Shown here: positions 44,261-53,799 of the stretch, piece after piece
Layout of the letters: each line of letters starts with the position of its first letter
Position numbering within the stretch: position 1 is the first letter of the stretch
Assembly: GCA_902785365.1 (NCBI GenBank)
Contig: CACZYC010000010.1
Span: 1-55,661, forward strand
Length of the DNA: 55,661 bases
Source: an uncultured Ruminococcus sp.
Lineage (GTDB): Bacteria > Bacillota > Clostridia > Oscillospirales > Acutalibacteraceae
Direction: 5' to 3'
The notes under the pieces: model-generated
The model's input: the letters and a program-made list of their open reading frames with translations, nothing else
The model's database searches: none
Told to the model about the DNA's origin: nothing
Translations under genes and position numbers: made by a program

Positions 44261-46041
44261 TGGCAGAATTTATGACAGGTCTTAAAAGGACTGATATGTG
44301 CGGAAATTTAAGAATAGACGATGTCGGCAGAGAGGTTACGCTTTTCGGCTGGGTACAGCGTCAGAGAGACCTCGGTCAGCTTATCTTTATTGACTTACGC
44401 GACAGAACAGGTATTGTTCAGCTTGCTTTCTCGGATGAAACCGATAAGGAAATTTTTGAGAAAGCGTCAAACTGCCGCAGTGAGTTTGTGCTCGGCGCGC
44501 GCGGTGTTGTTGCAGAAAGAAGCGCAAAAACCGACAAAATCCCCACGGGCGACATTGAAATACAGGTAAATGAACTTCGTATTCTCTCAAAAGCTCAGAC
44601 TCCGCCTTTTGAAATTGTTGACGAGAGCAAGACAGGCGAGGAAATCCGTCTTAAACACCGTTATCTTGACCTCAGAAGAAAGCCGCTTCAAGACAATCTT
44701 CTGCTCAGAAGCAAGATAGCCAAGGTTACACGTGACTATTTTTATGAGAATGATTTTATCGAGATAGAAACTCCTATGATGATAAAAAGCACGCCCGAGG
44801 GCGCGCGCGATTATCTCGTGCCTTCCCGTGTTCATCAGGGTAAGTTCTACGCTCTGCCCCAGTCGCCCCAGATTTACAAGCAGCTTTTGATGTTATCGGG
44901 CTTTGACCGTTACATTCAGCTTGCGCGCTGTTTCCGCGACGAGGACTTACGCGCCGACCGTCAGCCCGAGTTCACTCAGATTGATATGGAGCTCAGCTTC
45001 TGTGACGGCGACGAGATTATGGAAATCAACGAGGGACTTTTCAAGCGTCTGTTCAAAGAGGTTATGGGACAGGATTTGGAAACTCCGTTTATGAAGATGT
45101 CATATAAAGAGGCTATGGAAAACTACGGATCCGACAAGCCCGACGTTCGTTTCGGGATGAAGATTCAGGACATTTCCGAGCTTGTTAAGGACAGCGAGTT
45201 CGGAGTGTTCAGCAATCCGATTAAAGACGGCGGTTCGGTACGCTGTATCGTGGCAAAAAATGCCGCCTCGATTTACACAAGAAAAGAAATTGACAAGCTC
45301 ACCGAGTATGTGCGCGGTATAGGCGCAAAGGGTTTAGCCTTTGTGCGTTGGGTTGAGGACGAGCCGAGCTGTTCTTTCAAGAAGTTTATGAAAGAGGGCG
45401 AGCTTGAGAATATTCTCTGCACAGTCGGCGCAGAAAAGGGCGACGTTGTTCTTATCGTAGCCGACAAAAACAGTGTTACTCTCCCTGTTTTGGGTGCGCT
45501 CAGACTGGTAGTTGCAAAGAGGCTCGACATTATCCCCGACGAGTTCAAGTTTGTGTGGATTGTGGACTTTCCGTTCTTTGAGTTCGACGAGGAGAGCGGT
45601 GAGTGGATTGCTATGCACCATCCCTTTACTATGCCGCGTGAGGATTGTATTCAGTACCTCGACACCGACAAGAGCAAGGTTATCGCCAAGGCGTATGACC
45701 TCACCCTCAACGGTACGGAGCTCAGCTCGGGCTCAATGCGTATCACCGATTATGAGCTCCAGCAGAAGATGTTCCGCGCGCTCAAAATGAGCGACGAGGA
45801 AATCGAAGCCAAGTTCGGTTTTCTTGTGGAAGCCTACAAGTACGGCGCTCCGCCCCACGGCGGAATGGGTATCGGTCTTGACCGTGTCACAATGCTCCTC
45901 GCGGGAGCGGACAGCCTGCGCGACGTCACCGCCTTCCCCAAGGTTCAGAACGCATCCGAGCTTATGAGCCAGTGCCCGTCAACGGTGGACGATGAGAGCC
46001 TTGAGGTTCTCGGATTGGAAATTAAGAAAACGGAGGAATAA
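44260..46041 (+). CDS. aspS: Aspartyl-tRNA synthetase (bacterial type)
   Basis: A 593-residue class IIb synthetase with the N-terminal OB-fold, motif 2 FRDEDLRADRQPEFTQID, the bacterial GAD insertion domain (about 290-420) and motif 3 GIGLDRVTMLLAG. The length and insertion mark the bacterial AspRS. Whether it also charges tRNA-Asn is not decided by what I see. It overlaps hisS by one base. Confidence 0.97.
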   Translation: MAEFMTGLKRTDMCGNLRIDDVGREVTLFGWVQRQRDLGQLIFIDLRDRTGIVQLAFSDETDKEIFEKASNCRSEFVLGARGVVAERSAKTDKIPTGDIEIQVNELRILSKAQTPPFEIVDESKTGEEIRLKHRYLDLRRKPLQDNLLLRSKIAKVTRDYFYENDFIEIETPMMIKSTPEGARDYLVPSRVHQGKFYALPQSPQIYKQLLMLSGFDRYIQLARCFRDEDLRADRQPEFTQIDMELSFCDGDEIMEINEGLFKRLFKEVMGQDLETPFMKMSYKEAMENYGSDKPDVRFGMKIQDISELVKDSEFGVFSNPIKDGGSVRCIVAKNAASIYTRKEIDKLTEYVRGIGAKGLAFVRWVEDEPSCSFKKFMKEGELENILCTVGAEKGDVVLIVADKNSVTLPVLGALRLVVAKRLDIIPDEFKFVWIVDFPFFEFDEESGEWIAMHHPFTMPREDCIQYLDTDKSKVIAKAYDLTLNGTELSSGSMRITDYELQQKMFRALKMSDEEIEAKFGFLVEAYKYGAPPHGGMGIGLDRVTMLLAGADSLRDVTAFPKVQNASELMSQCPSTVDDESLEVLGLEIKKTEE

Positions 46042-46043
46042 TT

Positions 46044-46772
46044 ATGAGTAAATATTGTAGAAATTGTGGTTCCGAAATGAATGACGACGCGCTGTTTTGC
46101 GGCGCGTGCGGTACTAAATTCGAGGAACCTGTTATAAAGCCTCAGGAACTTTATAATATTGCAGAACCCGAACAGCAGCCCGCTCAACCTGAACAACTGA
46201 TTGAACAGACTTACGGAGATAACTTTCAGAATGTTCAACCTCAACCTGCTCCTGTTCAGCCGCAGAACAACCAGTTTTACTATGGACAGTCCGCGCAATT
46301 TACCGCTCAGCCGGAAGAAAAACAAAAGACCCCGGGAAAAGGCATGGGAATAGCGTCTATGATTCTCGGAATTGTTGCTGTATTCAACTGTATTTTCCTC
46401 CTTATGTTTGATTTCAGCGCAATTACAGTTAACAACACCGGACAAAACGGCAACTACATAGGCTATGCTAATTTAGGGTTATCTTTTATAATAATCGGTT
46501 TTGGTATTTTTATTATTTTTCTGGCGCTGTTGTCGTTGGCATTCGCCATAGCTTCTATTATAAGAGGATACAAGAGCACAAGTATCGCGGGCCTTATTAT
46601 GAGCATTTTAGCAATTGTGGTTTGTATTTTTTCTTTTGTATTGGCGTCGAATCTCAAAAAACCTTCGATATACGATTTATCGCGTAAAAACTACAGCACA
46701 TTTGATTCAAATTTTGATGACAAATTAGACGAATACGAAGACCAATTCAAAAATTTTATAACTGACGACTAA
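46044..46772 (+). CDS. Zinc-ribbon membrane protein, DUF4190-like
   Basis: A 242-residue protein with an N-terminal zinc ribbon (C5, C8, C19, C22), a Gln/Pro-rich linker (about 33-95), three membrane segments (about 103-122, 145-172 and 182-203) and a short acidic C-terminus. The part starting with GMGIASMILGIVAVF resembles DUF4190. GGAGG precedes the ATG, two bases after aspS. Proteins of this plan are common in gut Clostridia; the function is unknown. Confidence 0.75.
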   Translation: MSKYCRNCGSEMNDDALFCGACGTKFEEPVIKPQELYNIAEPEQQPAQPEQLIEQTYGDNFQNVQPQPAPVQPQNNQFYYGQSAQFTAQPEEKQKTPGKGMGIASMILGIVAVFNCIFLLMFDFSAITVNNTGQNGNYIGYANLGLSFIIIGFGIFIIFLALLSLAFAIASIIRGYKSTSIAGLIMSILAIVVCIFSFVLASNLKKPSIYDLSRKNYSTFDSNFDDKLDEYEDQFKNFITDD

Positions 46773-46775
46773 ACA

Positions 46776-46805
46776 AAAGGACGTTACCTCTTGGTAACGT
46801 CCTTT
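46776..46805. terminator. Terminator shared by the aspS run and a converging lipoprotein gene
   Basis: AAAGGACGTTACC (46776-46788) pairs perfectly with GGTAACGTCCTTT (46793-46805) around TCTT. It has A residues on one side and T on the other, so it can stop transcription from both strands. Confidence 0.88.
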
Positions 46806-46818
46806 AAATTATTAAAAG

Positions 46819-47538
46819 TTATTTTACTTCAGCGTAGCTGTTCATATAATACTCGTAACGGTCAGTTCCGTTAGAATTGAATACTTCTTTGGTTTCGGTA
46901 GCGCCGGGGGCGATTTCAGAATTGTCGTCTCCAACATAAGATTTGTCGAAGTCATAAATCTCGTTGCCCTTGAAGAACAGTGTGCATACTTCCGTAAAGC
47001 ACGCTGTTTTGTCACCGTTGTTGGTTACGCTGTATTCAATCTTTGGGTCTTTTTCCTTAACAGTGAGCTTGAGGTCCTTTGTAATTGCCTCATAGTTTGT
47101 GAGCTCCGAAGCGACAAAGTCATAAGTGTAGCTGTCGAACTTCTCGTTCGCGTAAACAGCGACACAAGCGGTTTCGCCGGCGCCTACCGCGTTGATATCC
47201 TCCTGCTGACAATCTACAATGTTCTTGTCCTTGTCATAGAAGTTTACGATAACCGAAAGGCCGCAGTCTTTGACGGATTTATTTGTAACAACAAATATAA
47301 TAAATTCATATTCCATACCCGTACATCTGTATTCCTTGATTGCGAGCTTGTCGGCGACAGCCTGCATCTCACTGCTCATCGGTTCGGGAGTAATTGTTTC
47401 CACCTGTGACGCGGCTGAGGATTTAGCTTTTGATGATGACGCCTTAGAGGATTTTGTCTCCTCTTTGCTGCAGCCCGCGAAAACTACGGCAGAGATAGTC
47501 AGAACTACCGCAAATAATAAACAAAGTATTTTTTTCAT
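46819..47538 (-). CDS. Secreted lipoprotein of unknown function
   Basis: A 239-residue lipoprotein with a signal peptide and lipobox FAGC (Cys23). A Ser/Lys linker (about 27-45) is followed by two beta-rich immunoglobulin-like or FxLYD-like segments that contain phrases such as VIVNFYDKDKNIVD. It is anchored outside the membrane. It has its own promoter (47568-47596). No enzyme motif was found; a role in the cell envelope or in ligand binding is inference. Confidence 0.7.
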   Translation of the reverse strand: MKKILCLLFAVVLTISAVVFAGCSKEETKSSKASSSKAKSSAASQVETITPEPMSSEMQAVADKLAIKEYRCTGMEYEFIIFVVTNKSVKDCGLSVIVNFYDKDKNIVDCQQEDINAVGAGETACVAVYANEKFDSYTYDFVASELTNYEAITKDLKLTVKEKDPKIEYSVTNNGDKTACFTEVCTLFFKGNEIYDFDKSYVGDDNSEIAPGATETKEVFNSNGTDRYEYYMNSYAEVK

Positions 47539-47567
47539 AATGATTCCTCACTTTCTAAAGTAATAAA

Positions 47568-47596
47568 ATTATAAAATATAATCATTTTAATGTCAA
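47568..47596 (-). promoter_or_regulatory. Promoter of the 46.8-kb lipoprotein gene
   Basis: TTGACA (47591-47596 on the minus strand) and TATAAT (47568-47573) are exactly 17 bases apart. It abuts the guaB terminator. Confidence 0.8.
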
Positions 47597-47602
47597 TAAA
47601 AA

Positions 47603-47627
47603 GGGCTGTCACCGCTTGTGACAGCCC
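47603..47627 (-). terminator. Terminator of guaB
   Basis: GGGCTGTCAC (47603-47612) pairs with GTGACAGCCC (47618-47627), followed by TTTTTATT on the minus strand, 7 bases after the guaB stop. Confidence 0.88.
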
Positions 47628-47634
47628 ATATAAA

Positions 47635-49231
<1,597 letters not shown>

Positions 49232-49270
49232 GAAGAAAATTCACGGTTTTTAATAAAATTTTTATTTATA

Positions 49271-49299
49271 TTGACAAAGACATTCCGAAAAGCTAAAAT
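49271..49299 (+). promoter_or_regulatory. Promoter of the 49.3-kb lipoprotein gene
   Basis: TTGACA (49271-49276) and TAAAAT (49294-49299) are 17 bases apart and end 20 bases before the start codon. Confidence 0.7.
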
Positions 49300-49318
49300 A
49301 TACAGCGGAGTGATTAAG

Positions 49319-50047
49319 ATGAAACGATTATTATGTATAGCGCTTGCAACGGTTTTGGCGATTTTTTCACTTGCGTTGACAGGTTGTGACGACAATAAGA
49401 ATAAAACATCCGAAACAAAATCTACCGAAATATCCTCACAGTCCGCGGAAAATGTCGGTGAAAACGAAATACAGAGCTATCTTGACAAGTTTACCAAGGG
49501 CAAAAACGACCTTTACGGCGCGTGGAGACCCAAAGACTTTGATTTTATGACAATAATCTTCCGCAACGATAACTTAGCGGAACTGGTTTCCGGAGAAAAC
49601 GAGGGCTATTTCTCAAAGTATACTCTCAAAGATAAGTCGATTACACTCCAGCTTATGCCCAACGTAATTGACGGCACATATAAATATAGTTTTTCTCAGG
49701 ATAAAAATACGCTTACGCTTTCCAAGGGTGACAGTGAAATCGTTCTAATCAAGCAGAAGAATTTTACAATTGTACCCAAAGCGCCAAAAAAACCGACAAT
49801 TGACACGGAAATACTCGGTTGGTGGGAAAACGAGGACGGTGCTTTCTATTGTTTCCAGGAAAACGGCGTTATGTATGAAAACAGCATAAGCATGGAATGC
49901 TGTTACACATATAGCGCAGAAGACGGCAAAATCAAAGCGGTCTACAACAACGGTACAAAAGATAAAGAGGATTTCACTTACTCTGTTAAAGACGGTAATC
50001 TGATTCTTAACGGCACTAAATTCACCAAAAAAGGTACCAAAGTATAA
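49319..50047 (+). CDS. Secreted lipoprotein of unknown function
   Basis: A 242-residue lipoprotein with signal peptide and lipobox LTGC (Cys23), a short Asn/Lys/Ser linker and then two similar beta-rich domains (about 60-155 and 160-242). Each opens with a Trp (GAWRP and GWWEN), resembling lipocalin-like or DUF5640-type repeats. A GGAGTG site precedes the ATG at 49319. It is a single-gene unit with its own promoter and terminator, divergent from guaB. Confidence 0.72.
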   Translation: MKRLLCIALATVLAIFSLALTGCDDNKNKTSETKSTEISSQSAENVGENEIQSYLDKFTKGKNDLYGAWRPKDFDFMTIIFRNDNLAELVSGENEGYFSKYTLKDKSITLQLMPNVIDGTYKYSFSQDKNTLTLSKGDSEIVLIKQKNFTIVPKAPKKPTIDTEILGWWENEDGAFYCFQENGVMYENSISMECCYTYSAEDGKIKAVYNNGTKDKEDFTYSVKDGNLILNGTKFTKKGTKV

Positions 50048-50052
50048 ATCGA

Positions 50053-50082
50053 AAAAAGGCTCGGTCAACCGAGCCTTTTTAA
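50053..50082. terminator. Terminator between lipoprotein and nth
   Basis: AAAAAGGCTCGG (50053-50064) pairs with CCGAGCCTTTTT (50069-50080) around TCAA. It overlaps the nth stop codon and can end both converging transcripts. Confidence 0.9.
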
Positions 50083-50705
50083 ATGTTCTTTTTACAAAAA
50101 TCTTTCATACAACATTCTTCGCACTTTGGTTTTCTGGCGTCGCAAACAGCTCTGCCGTGCAGCACCAGTCTGTGGCAGAAGTCGTTGCTTTCCTCGGGAG
50201 GGAGCAGGTCTTTAAGTATAAACTCAATTTTCTTCGCGTCCTTGAGCTCGTGTAAACCCAGACGGCGGGTAACGCGAATACAGTGTGTATCAACCACTAC
50301 GGCGGGTTTGCCGTAAACATCTCCGATGATTAGGTTGGCGGTTTTTCTGCCTATTCCCGGAAGGCTTGTCAGATCATCGATATTGTCGGGAACCTGACCG
50401 TCAAAGTCATCCACCAGTTTTTTAGCCATCGCGACGATATCTCTGCTCTTTGTTTTGTACAGTCCGCAGCTTTTAATATACTCCGCAACTTCCTGTTCAG
50501 ATGCTTCGGCAAAAGACTCTGCGTCGGGGAACCTGTCAAAAAGCGCGGGCGTGACCATATTTACTCTGGCGTCTGTGCATTGTGCGGCTAAGCGTGTAGC
50601 AATCAAAAGGTGCAGAGCATCCGTATACACTAAAGAGCAAATAGCGTCAGGATATTCTTTTTTCAGCGCCTCAACGGCATTTTGAGCGATTTGTTTTTTA
50701 GTCAT
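50079..50705 (-). CDS. nth: Endonuclease III
   Basis: A 208-residue DNA glycosylase/AP lyase for oxidised pyrimidines. The helix-hairpin-helix reads LPGIGRKTANLI with the catalytic Lys, the Asp lies in VVDTHCIRV, and the Fe-S cluster is C-x6-C-x2-C-x5-C at the C-terminus. The ATG at 50705 fits a GGTGAT site. It diverges from the HAD hydrolase gene. Confidence 0.96.
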   Translation of the reverse strand: MTKKQIAQNAVEALKKEYPDAICSLVYTDALHLLIATRLAAQCTDARVNMVTPALFDRFPDAESFAEASEQEVAEYIKSCGLYKTKSRDIVAMAKKLVDDFDGQVPDNIDDLTSLPGIGRKTANLIIGDVYGKPAVVVDTHCIRVTRRLGLHELKDAKKIEFILKDLLPPEESNDFCHRLVLHGRAVCDARKPKCEECCMKDFCKKNI

Positions 50706-50786
50706 AATATCACCATCGACATTATACCACAAAATCAGAGCTTTTCAAACATTATAATATATGCTAATATATTGTTGGTGATATTT

Positions 50787-51515
50787 ATGTTTAAAAACTA
50801 TCTGTTCGATTTGTACGGAACACTTATTGACATCAATACCGATGAGTGGAAAAAAGAGCTCTGGGAAAAGCTTTCTATACTATATAATTATAAGGGAGCT
50901 GACTATTCGGCTGACGAGATAGCTAAGGACTACGGCAAATTTGTCGCCGAGGAGAAGGCGAGCGTCCGAAAAAGTCATCCCGAATATAAAAATATTGATA
51001 TTAAAATAGAAAAGGTGTTTCGTAAGCTTTTTAAGCAAAAGGATGTTAAAGTAACAAAGCGTGATATAGCAGAAATCTGCACGGCATTTCGCTGTTATTC
51101 AACGGTATATATTAAATTGTATGACGGAGTTCTTGATTTGCTGGATACTCTGAAAGCAAAAGGCAAAAAGATTTACCTGCTCTCGAACGCTCAGAGAGGC
51201 TTTACGGAAAACGAGCTGAATATGTTTGGGCTTACAAAATACTTTGACGGTATAGTTATCAGTTCCGATGAAGAATGCTCAAAACCCGATACCCGTTACT
51301 ATGATGTTTTAATTGATAGATATAATTTGAACCGTTCTGAAACAATAATGATCGGCAACGATTATATTTCGGATATTAAGGGAGCCAAAGAAGCGGGATT
51401 AAAGGCTCTGTATATTCACCAGAGTATAAGCCCCGCAATAAAGGGCAGGCTTTTGGCGGATTACAAAGTTATGGACGGCGACGTTTATAAAATCAAGGAG
51501 TTAATTGTAAGATGA
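50787..51515 (+). CDS. HAD-superfamily hydrolase with DxYGT motif
   Basis: A 242-residue HAD protein. Motif I is DLYGT (Asp8 nucleophile, Tyr10), where most HAD phosphatases have a second Asp. Motif II is LLSNA, the Lys is in ECSKPD and motif III GNDYISD. DxYGT occurs in 2-haloacid dehalogenases and in a group of YjjG-like proteins, so a phosphatase activity is not assured. Its start is the ATG at 50787 with GGTG upstream. It overlaps the next gene by the ATGA of its stop codon, suggesting a shared pathway with the nucleoside deoxyribosyltransferase. Confidence 0.85.
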   Translation: MFKNYLFDLYGTLIDINTDEWKKELWEKLSILYNYKGADYSADEIAKDYGKFVAEEKASVRKSHPEYKNIDIKIEKVFRKLFKQKDVKVTKRDIAEICTAFRCYSTVYIKLYDGVLDLLDTLKAKGKKIYLLSNAQRGFTENELNMFGLTKYFDGIVISSDEECSKPDTRYYDVLIDRYNLNRSETIMIGNDYISDIKGAKEAGLKALYIHQSISPAIKGRLLADYKVMDGDVYKIKELIVR

Positions 51516-51934
51516 AAATATATCTGGCAAGCCCGTTTTTTGACGACAACGAGCTCGAAAATGTAAAGAAAGCTGAGCAAATACTGATGTCGCGCGGTTA
51601 TGAAGTGTTCAGCCCGCGTTTAAATGAAGTAAGAAACGAGGAGAACATAAACAGCCCCGCCTGGTCAAAGGAGACGTTTTCTAACGACAAGCAGCATATA
51701 GACTGGGCTGATGTTGTGGTTATGCTCTACTACGGCGGATACAGTGACAGCGGAACTGCCTGGGAATGCGGCTACGCGTTCGGGACAAACACGCCCGTGC
51801 TTGTTGTGCATCTCGGAGAGGACTCAAACCTGATGATTCACGAGGGCTGTCATTCCAATATAAGTATGGACGAATTGAGCTCATACGACTTTAATTCGAT
51901 GCCGCGCGCGCCGTATACGGGAAAGATGTTTTAG
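51512..51934 (+). CDS. Nucleoside 2-deoxyribosyltransferase
   Basis: A 140-residue enzyme that swaps bases on 2'-deoxyribonucleosides for salvage. The N-terminus KIYLASPFF, the Asp in DWADVVV (Asp67) and the catalytic Glu85 in GTAWECGYAFG match the family. It is coupled to the upstream HAD gene, and a hairpin terminator at 52013 follows 80 bases later. A related DUF4406-like or MazG-like role is less likely because the catalytic Glu is kept. Confidence 0.88.
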   Translation: MKIYLASPFFDDNELENVKKAEQILMSRGYEVFSPRLNEVRNEENINSPAWSKETFSNDKQHIDWADVVVMLYYGGYSDSGTAWECGYAFGTNTPVLVVHLGEDSNLMIHEGCHSNISMDELSSYDFNSMPRAPYTGKMF

Positions 51935-52012
51935 GCAAAATATCATGATTTTTGTCCGAAAAATCACAGTTTCAAGTTGTTATTATTTCAAGTTTTTTGT
52001 AATTATTTTTAT

Positions 52013-52042
52013 GCCGATTTTCGAATGAAAATCGGCTTTTTT
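52013..52042 (+). terminator. Terminator after the deoxyribosyltransferase gene
   Basis: GCCGATTTTC (52013-52022) pairs perfectly with GAAAATCGGC (52027-52036), followed by six T residues. Confidence 0.9.
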
Positions 52043-52416
52043 ACTGCCCTTTTGCGGGGCAAAATCGCTCGTTTTTTTGGAAAAATCCTACATTAAATTA
52101 TTAAGGAAAGGGCAACCTTTTTGTCTAATCAGACGATGAATTCGACCAAAAACACCGCAAAACCCCCATTTTTCCTAGATTTTTGCCTACTTTTTACGAC
52201 GAAGGGAAAAAGCAAAAATGACGTAGTTTTTTCACCTAAAAAACCAGCTGTAACAAGCCTGTAACTAAAAGTTACAACGTTGTCATTGATTGTTTTCTTG
52301 CAAAATGCCTATATTTAGCCCTTTTATTTTTCTTTTAAAGAAATTAGTTGACTGTAAAGCACAATATGCGACACATTTTATTGTGCAACTTTAACAAAAA
52401 AATATATCAAATTTGT
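52043..52416 (+). other. Gene-free region with several small hairpins upstream of the 3D-domain gene
   Basis: No open frame with a ribosome site was found. The stretch has small stem-loops: AAAGG-GCAA-CCTTT and GTCT-AATC-AGAC between about 52107 and 52133, GTAACT-AAA-AGTTAC (52261-52275), and an inverted repeat GCACAATA (52359-52366) with TATTGTGC (52379-52386) about 30 bases before the -35 box. The last could be an operator. Its content is otherwise unexplained; no known riboswitch core, including the c-di-AMP type common before wall hydrolases, was recognised. Confidence 0.5.
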
Positions 52417-52445
52417 TTGACATATTTTGCAAAAGCACCTATAAT
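52417..52445 (+). promoter_or_regulatory. Strong promoter of the 3D-domain protein gene
   Basis: TTGACA (52417-52422) and TATAAT (52440-52445), both consensus, are exactly 17 bases apart. The leader to the start codon is about 75 bases and includes a small GGCA/TGCC hairpin. Confidence 0.85.
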
Positions 52446-52526
52446 TTCGGTGTTGCAATCGACGAGGCACATTTGCCTGCAAGATTTGCTTCAAAATTTT
52501 CTAATTGAATATGTAAGGAGAAAATT

Positions 52527-53549
52527 ATGGCGATAACAGAAAATCAGCGTTCCGTTATCAGGATAGTTTCGGTGCTTTCAGCCGCGGCTATTATGTGGAC
52601 CTCTGCTTTTTCCGTATCCGCGCAAACAATTTCTGACGAGAATTCAAGTAGTACGGAAACGCAAGTTAGCGAGGAAAGTGATTTAGTCCTTCCTAACGGA
52701 GACACACTCACATCTGATGACGGAGAAATAACAGTTACCGAGGGCGTAACAGTTGATATTAAAGTGGGAAATGACGCATACAAAAGTTATGAGGTTCCCC
52801 GCAGTACTGTAAAAGCTGCTTTAAAGCATGCTAAAATTTCACTCGGTAAAAACGACAAGGTAAACAAAAAGCTTACTTCTAAAGTAAAAGCAAACCAGAA
52901 AATCAAGGTTTACCGTATTTCTTATAAGAAGAAAGTAAAAACTCAGAAGATCAAGTATAAGGTTGTTAAAAAGAAATCTAACAAATTATATGTTGGTCAG
53001 AAGAAAGTAAAAGTCAAGGGTAAGAACGGTAAAAAGAAAGTAACCTATACTATTAAAGTAGTAAACGGCAAGGTAAAGAAGAAATTTATCAGCAAAACAA
53101 AGGTTACTAAAAAGGCGAAAAACAAAGTTGTTCTTATCGGTACAAGGCGCAAAAACTTTACAATGTTTGAGAACAACCCCACGACTTACAAAACAAAGTC
53201 CAAGGGTGGTATCGGAACAATCGTTGACCACAGAGGCAAGACAATTGCTTACAAGAAGGTCATTTCCGGTATGGCAACAGCTTATTCCGCTTCCGCGGGA
53301 GCAAGAACCTCCACAGGTGATTCTGTTCACATCGGCGGTGTTGCTGTTAATCCCAGTATCATCCCTTATGGTTCCAAGCTTTATATCCAGAACGCTGACG
53401 GTTCTTTTGTTTACGGTTATGCCGTAGCGAACGACACAGGCGGATTTGCTTATAACGGTTCAGGAACACTTGTAGACTTGTTCTATACATCCAACAGCGC
53501 GTGCTGTCAGTTTGGCAGAAGAAGCGTTAATGTTTACATTCTTGCGTAA
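52527..53549 (+). CDS. Secreted cell-wall protein with G5-like and 3D domains
   Basis: A 340-residue exported protein. A signal peptide (about 1-31) and a Ser/Glu-rich linker are followed by a DUF348-like domain (about 70-115) and a very Lys-rich G5-like beta region (about 115-210). The C-terminal 3D domain (about 245-340) has its three Asp: TGDSVH, NDTGG and VDLFY. 3D domains form the double-psi barrel of lytic transglycosylases, so peptidoglycan cleavage is likely, as in RpfB/YocH/YabE relatives. The usual lysozyme-like domain is absent. AAGGAG precedes the ATG. The basic middle domain may bind wall polymers. Confidence 0.88.
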   Translation: MAITENQRSVIRIVSVLSAAAIMWTSAFSVSAQTISDENSSSTETQVSEESDLVLPNGDTLTSDDGEITVTEGVTVDIKVGNDAYKSYEVPRSTVKAALKHAKISLGKNDKVNKKLTSKVKANQKIKVYRISYKKKVKTQKIKYKVVKKKSNKLYVGQKKVKVKGKNGKKKVTYTIKVVNGKVKKKFISKTKVTKKAKNKVVLIGTRRKNFTMFENNPTTYKTKSKGGIGTIVDHRGKTIAYKKVISGMATAYSASAGARTSTGDSVHIGGVAVNPSIIPYGSKLYIQNADGSFVYGYAVANDTGGFAYNGSGTLVDLFYTSNSACCQFGRRSVNVYILA

Positions 53550-53596
53550 ATAAATTCCACGGGCAATATCATCAAGATAAGCCTGTGCTTAAGAAA

Positions 53597-53626
53597 AACA
53601 CACTTGCAAAAGCAGGTGTGTTTTTT
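53597..53626 (+). terminator. Terminator of the 3D-domain gene
   Basis: AACACACTTGC (53597-53607) pairs with GCAGGTGTGTT (53612-53622) with one G-U pair, and a T run follows. Confidence 0.88.
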
Positions 53627-53660
53627 CGTAAAAAGATCAAAACGAAAATACCGGCTAAAA

Positions 53661-53689
53661 AAGACACACGCTTTTTATGCGAGTGTCTT
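53661..53689 (+). terminator. Second hairpin downstream of the 3D-domain gene
   Basis: AAGACACACGC (53661-53671) and GCGAGTGTCTT (53679-53689) form a stem with one mismatch, followed by CTTCCTTAT. It backs up the first terminator or processes leftover transcripts. Confidence 0.5.
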
Positions 53690-53739
53690 CTTCCTTATCT
53701 TAATGATATCAACCTTAGACGATGCTTTCTTTTATATGC

Positions 53740-53768
53740 TTGCTTTTTGGTGAGAAGTATAGTATAAT
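53740..53768 (+). promoter_or_regulatory. Promoter of the 53.8-kb lipoprotein gene
   Basis: TTGCTT (53740-53745) and TATAAT (53763-53768) are 17 bases apart, ending 31 bases before the start codon. Confidence 0.75.
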
Positions 53769-53799
53769 ACGTTACGTTAAATACCTAGGAGGTACGTTT

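Noticed and set aside
46328..46345. CCCCGGGAAAA and other CCCGGG-containing sequences as Noc-binding sites
   Set aside because: None matches both halves of ATTTCCCGGGAAAT; the ones seen lie in coding regions and match only one side.
52043..52416. c-di-AMP (ydaO-type) riboswitch before the 3D-domain gene
   Set aside because: Such riboswitches often precede these genes, but the conserved core is not seen and the promoter lies downstream of most of the region.
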